Assembly: GCA_046160865.1 (NCBI GenBank)
Contig: JBJXHG010000094.1
Location: 36,872 to 100,871, forward strand
Direction: 5' to 3'
From: JBJXHG01 sp046160865
GTDB lineage: Bacteria; Planctomycetota; UBA1135; GCA-002686595
DNA: 64,000 nucleotides
Both the position numbers and the translations under genes were made by a program. Within the stretch, counting starts at the first letter, position 1; each line of letters begins with the position of its first letter. Shown here one piece after another: positions 61,315-64,000 of the stretch. The notes beneath the pieces are model-generated. The model was given only the letters and a program-made list of their open reading frames with translations, was not told where the DNA came from and made no database searches.

Positions 61315-62122
61315 GAGTGAAGACCGCCTGTACGAACGTCGTGCCGGTCGCATTCGAAAGCGCGCGCTCGATCGAGCTCGCGCCGGCTGCGGGCGCGATC
61401 TTCACGAGCGCGTTCGGATGCAACGAGTGCGCGGTGAGCGCCGCTTCGACCTTCGGGATCATCCCGCCGCTCAGCACGCCGCTCGCGCGCAACGCCGCGC
61501 ACGTCTGCGCGTCGAGCTCGGCGATGCGCGCGCCGTCCGCGCCGCGCACGCCCTCGACGTCCGTCAAGAACAGGATCGCGTCGGCGCGCAGCGCGGCGGC
61601 GAGCGGACCGACGGCGAGGTCGGCGTTGATGTTGTAGAAGTGCTCGTCCGGTCCGCTCTCGCCGCGCGCGAGCGGCGCGCACGTCGCGAGCACCGGCGTG
61701 AACCCGCCGCGGAGCAGCGTCGTCGCGAGCGCGGGATCGACCGACGCGACCGTGCCGACGTAGCCGAGATCGATGTCGCGCGCGATCGTGCGCCGCGCGC
61801 CGAAGCTCGCGCCGTCGGCGCCGCACGCACCCGCCGCGCGCACGCCGGCCGCGCACAGCGACGCGACGAGCTCCTTGTTCACGAGCCCGGCGAGCACTTG
61901 CAAGACGACGTCCGCCGTCGCGGCGTCGGTCACGCGCAGGCCGTCGTGGTAGCGCTCGACGAGCGCGAGCTTGCGCACGAGATCGCGGATCTGGTTGCCG
62001 CCGCCGTGCACGACCACGAGCTCGTGCCCGGCATCGCGCGCAGCGCGTGCGGCGAGTGCGAACTCGGAACGCGCGCTGCGCTCTTCGAGCTGCGCGCCGC
62101 CGATCTTGACGAGGATCCTCAT
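61307..62122 (-). CDS. argB: Acetylglutamate kinase
   Basis: 271 residues from ATG 62122, with a 4-bp ATGA overlap on argC. Motifs: LVKIGGAQLEERSARSEF, VVVHGGGNQIRDLVRKL (substrate loop), NINADLAVGPLAAALRADAI, and SGGMIPKVEAALTAH. It phosphorylates N-acetylglutamate, usually the feedback-controlled step in organisms that use the cyclic pathway with ArgJ. The N-terminal helix of arginine-sensitive hexameric enzymes is not evident before LVKIGG. Confidence 0.95.
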   Translation of the reverse strand: MRILVKIGGAQLEERSARSEFALAARAARDAGHELVVVHGGGNQIRDLVRKLALVERYHDGLRVTDAATADVVLQVLAGLVNKELVASLCAAGVRAAGACGADGASFGARRTIARDIDLGYVGTVASVDPALATTLLRGGFTPVLATCAPLARGESGPDEHFYNINADLAVGPLAAALRADAILFLTDVEGVRGADGARIAELDAQTCAALRASGVLSGGMIPKVEAALTAHSLHPNALVKIAPAAGASSIERALSNATGTTFVQAVFTHG

Positions 62123-63102
62123 CGCAGCCCCGCCGTTTCGGGCAGGCCGAGCATGAGGTTCATGTTCTGCAGCGCTTGGCCGGCGGCGCCCTTGACCAAG
62201 TTGTCGATCGCCGCGAGCACGACGATCAGCTCGCCAGCGCGCGCGACGGCGAGATGGCATTCGTTCGTGTGCTGCACGCCGCGCAGCTCGGGCGTGCCGC
62301 GTTGGAATACGCGCACGAACGGCTCGCCGGCGTAGGTTTCGCGCAGGCAGCCGCGCATCTCGCTGTCGCCGACGCCGCGCGCGGGAGCGACGTAGATCGT
62401 CGCGAGGATGCCGCGGAAGACCGGCAGCAGGTGCGGAACGAACACGACGCGCGTGCTGCCGACGGCTTGGTGGATCTCCGGCGTGTGACGATGGTTGCCG
62501 ACGGCGTACGCGAGGAAGTTGTCGTGCGTCGCGCCGAAGTGCGTGCGCGCACTCGGGCTCTTGCCGGCGCCCGACACGCCGCTCTTGCAATCCGCGACGA
62601 TGGGGGACGCGGGCTCGATCAAGCCCGCCGCGATCAACGGACGCAGCGCGAGCGTCACGGCCGTCGGATAGCAACCCGGGTTGGCGACGAGACGCGCGCC
62701 GGCGATGTCGGCGCGCGCGTGCTCGGTCAGGCCGTACACCGCGTCGGCGAGCAGCTCGGGCGCGGCGTGCGCGTGCCCGTACGTGCGCGCGTACACGTCC
62801 GCATCGCGCAGGCGAAAATCCGCCGACAAATCGACGACCTGCTTGCCGAGCGTCAGGCAGCGCAGCGCGAGCGCGGTCGACGTGCCGTGCGGCGTACACA
62901 GGAAGACGCCGTCGACGTCCTCGACGCGCTTCCAGTCCAAGCGCTCGACGACCGGCTCCGACTCGAGCTCGGGCGGTTCGACGGCGACGTCCTCGCGCGC
63001 GCTCTGGAACGTCGCGAGTTCGAGGCCGGGGTGGCGTGCGAGCAAGCGCTGGAGCTCGCGCCCGGTGTAGCCGGACGCGCCCAGTACGGCGATGCGCTTC
63101 AT
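62119..63102 (-). CDS. argC: N-acetyl-gamma-glutamyl-phosphate reductase
   Basis: 327 residues from ATG 63102 (KRIAVLGASGYTGRELQRLL), with GGAGCG upstream. Catalytic Cys is in VANPGCYPTAVTLALR; other motifs are DLSADFRLRDADVYARTYG, KSGVSGAGKSPSARTHFG and FVPHLLPVFRGILATIYV. It reduces N-acetylglutamyl phosphate with NADPH. Its ATG overlaps the stop of the 46-codon ORF created by a tandem duplication (63103-63239), and its stop overlaps argB. Confidence 0.96.
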   Translation of the reverse strand: MKRIAVLGASGYTGRELQRLLARHPGLELATFQSAREDVAVEPPELESEPVVERLDWKRVEDVDGVFLCTPHGTSTALALRCLTLGKQVVDLSADFRLRDADVYARTYGHAHAAPELLADAVYGLTEHARADIAGARLVANPGCYPTAVTLALRPLIAAGLIEPASPIVADCKSGVSGAGKSPSARTHFGATHDNFLAYAVGNHRHTPEIHQAVGSTRVVFVPHLLPVFRGILATIYVAPARGVGDSEMRGCLRETYAGEPFVRVFQRGTPELRGVQHTNECHLAVARAGELIVVLAAIDNLVKGAAGQALQNMNLMLGLPETAGLR

Positions 63103-63239
63103 CGCCGTTCGCGCTCCGTTTTCGCGGTCGCGCAAGCGGTGCTCGTTGCGCGCCGAGTTGCTCGCTTCAGCGCCGCTTGCGCTCCGGTGCGCGCGGTCGC
63201 GCAAGCGGTGCTGCCTGCGAGTTGTGCTGTGCGCTTCAT
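63099..63239 (-). CDS. 46-codon repeat-derived ORF between argR and argC
   Basis: ATG 63239 overlaps the argR stop (ATGA at 63236-63239) and its TGA (63099-63101) overlaps the argC ATG, so it is translationally coupled on both sides. It encodes MKRTAQLAGSTACATARTGA and a second similar half ending ATAKTERERR; the halves are two copies of a DNA repeat, and the first codons mimic the MKRIA start of ArgC. Probably a by-product of duplication, but its coupling means it is likely translated. Confidence 0.4.
   Translation of the reverse strand: MKRTAQLAGSTACATARTGAQAALKRATRRATSTACATAKTERERR
63103..63239 (-). repeat. Tandem 69+68 bp duplication of the argR-argC junction
   Basis: Unit 1 (63239-63171) and unit 2 (63170-63103) on the minus strand each begin ATGAAGCG or CTGAAGCG, share ACCGCTTGCGCGACCGCG in the middle and end GGAGCGCAAGCGGCG or GGAGCGCGAACGGCG. 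The same ending occurs at the argR 3-prime end and the same beginning at the argC start. The simplest history is duplication of an original overlapping argR-argC junction. Confidence 0.85.
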
Positions 63240-63730
63240 CGCCGCTTGCGCTCCCGGAGCTCGCCGAGCCGGCGCAGGACGCGCCGCGCGTCCGCGGCGC
63301 TCTTCGTCACGACGAGGATCGTGTCGTCGCCCGCGATCGTGCCGAGCACCTCGACGAACGCCGCGCGGTCGATCGCGATCGCGAGCGGCGAGGCGCCGCC
63401 CACGGGGGTCTTGAGCACGAGCAGGTTGTGCGCGCCCGCCGCGGACGTGAGCCAGCTCTGCACCGCGCCGTACAGCTCCACGCTCGCGTCGGCCACGCGC
63501 GCGACGACCTCGCTCGGCAGCTCGTACCCGTCGGGGCCCTTCAAGACACCCATGTCGCGCAGATCGCGCGAGAGCGTGGCCTGGTTCACGGCGATGCCGT
63601 GCTGGGCGAGCAGCTCTTGGAGGTCCCATTGGCTCTGGACGCGGCGCTCGCGCACCAGCGCCGCGATGCGCGTGCGGCGGGACTCGCGGGTCGACGGAGT
63701 GGCGCGTGCGGATTTCGAGTGGGCGTGCAT
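63236..63730 (-). CDS. argR: Arginine repressor
   Basis: 164 residues from ATG 63730 (an in-frame ATG at 63751 would add seven residues but lies inside the probable operator). N-terminal winged helix-turn-helix: RERRVQSQWDLQELLAQHGI then NQATLSRDLRDMGVLK, with the family S-R pair. C-terminal hexamer domain: LVLKTPVGGASPLAIAIDR and the arginine-binding GTIAGDDTILVVTKS. It represses the arginine operon when arginine is plentiful. Its stop forms ATGA with the repeat-derived ORF. It is the first gene of the eight-gene operon. Confidence 0.95.
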   Translation of the reverse strand: MHAHSKSARATPSTRESRRTRIAALVRERRVQSQWDLQELLAQHGIAVNQATLSRDLRDMGVLKGPDGYELPSEVVARVADASVELYGAVQSWLTSAAGAHNLLVLKTPVGGASPLAIAIDRAAFVEVLGTIAGDDTILVVTKSAADARRVLRRLGELRERKRR

Positions 63731-63743
63731 ATCCAGGTGCCGA

Positions 63744-63781
63744 GTGAGCATATGTATGCATCGACCGGCGCTGCGCGTCAA
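63744..63781 (-). promoter_or_regulatory. argR promoter with overlapping ARG-box-like operator
   Basis: On the minus strand TTGACG (63781-63776) and TACATA (63756-63751) are 19 bp apart, about 20 bp before the ATG at 63730. The inverted repeat GCATA-TG-TATGC (63748-63759) covers the -10 element, and a second TGCATA half-site is at 63726-63731. TGCATA half-sites resemble actinobacterial ARG boxes. This layout fits autorepression by ArgR. Confidence 0.5.
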
Positions 63782-63822
63782 GCGCGGCTCTTTTTTTTCG
63801 GCGCACGGATTTCGCGCTGCGC

Positions 63823-63895
63823 CCGCACTTCTCACCACAGCCTGCTGCGGAAGCGAGCTGTCGCGCTCTCGCGAAGGACGTGGTGAGAAACGCAG
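63823..63895. repeat. Palindromic repeat, family B copy B5
   Basis: Left arm GCACTTCTCACCACAGCCTG (63825-63844) and right arm GGACGTGGTGAGAAACGC (63876-63893) form an imperfect hairpin with CTGCTGCGGAAGCGAGC inside. It lies about 40 bp upstream of the argR -35 element. A run of eight T (63791-63798, plus strand) sits between it and the promoter. Confidence 0.65.
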
Positions 63896-64000
63896 TCTAG
63901 TGTCCTGAGTCAGAAGTTCGCTCTCACCAAGGTCGAGATCGTCGTCGCTGGCAAGGCGCGAGGGTGCAGGCAACCTGTCAGGTTTCCGAACCCGAGCAAC

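Noticed and set aside
63894..64000. Possible insertion-sequence end (TAGTGTCCTGAGTCAGAAGT) at the right edge
   Set aside because: It looks like a mobile-element border, but no transposase or second end is in the window, so it cannot be supported.

Overview
The window is a high-GC chromosomal segment, most likely from an uncultured member of the Planctomycetota. This is an inference from three kinds of evidence. Three secreted proteins share a C-terminal domain with a CFGD...CPC cysteine signature and an A-x-A|Q signal-peptide end, a type I associate with marine planctomycetes. An ECF sigma factor sits beside a Ser/Thr kinase with a glycine-rich hydrophobic tail. There is also a fused exosortase/CPBP protease of the XrtE type. 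I recognised no tRNA, rRNA, CRISPR array, phage or complete insertion sequence.

Layout. (1) 1-6050, minus strand: the start of an NRPS-PKS cluster. It has a 1567-residue loading protein (formyltransferase, degenerate condensation-like region, adenylation domain split by a luciferase-like monooxygenase, carrier protein), followed 13 bp later by a polyketide synthase cut by the window edge. (2) 6326-26450: an exopolysaccharide locus with a Wzx-type flippase, a Wzy-type polymerase, glycosyltransferases, an initiating sugar transferase fused to a GGDEF-like domain, and a PssD/PssE (ALG14/ALG13-like) pair. It also holds secreted proteins and exosortase E with a small APEID-CTERM protein as its probable substrate. 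(3) 26372-29721: a zinc phospholipase C-like protein, an ECF sigma factor and a Ser/Thr kinase. (4) 29858-37916: a lipopolysaccharide-core-like set with a WaaP/Kdo-kinase-like protein, three methyltransferases, three glycosyltransferases and a GT-C-type membrane glycosyltransferase. (5) 37988-39206: a small accessory patch of three long palindromic repeats enclosing a gene fragment and a SUKH (SMI1/KNR4) immunity-like gene. (6) 39220-54870: a GH113-like lipoprotein, mgtE, a remnant of a beta-CASP RNase, two translationally coupled secreted proteins, recG, a remnant of the CFGD-type C-terminal domain, a di-haem MauG-type peroxidase operon with a lipoprotein and an NHL-repeat protein, and two paralogous CFGD-type secreted proteins with a good intrinsic terminator. 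(7) 55260-63730, minus strand: a complete arginine operon argR-argC-argB-argD-argF-argG-argH-argJ. It has no argA, consistent with the cyclic pathway in which ArgJ supplies and recycles the acetyl group.

How the parts work together. Region 2 encodes assembly of a lipid-linked repeat unit (initiating transferase, glycosyltransferases), its export (flippase) and its polymerisation, with a protein-sorting enzyme and its target embedded in the locus. Region 4 looks like decoration of a surface glycolipid core. Region 7 is a tightly coupled biosynthetic operon with a probable ArgR operator over the argR promoter. Its argR-argC junction has been enlarged by a 69+68 bp tandem duplication that creates a 46-codon ORF coupled at both ends. 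A family of inverted repeats with the core TCACCACG recurs at least eight times, usually at gene ends, and is the main unexplained structure of the window.
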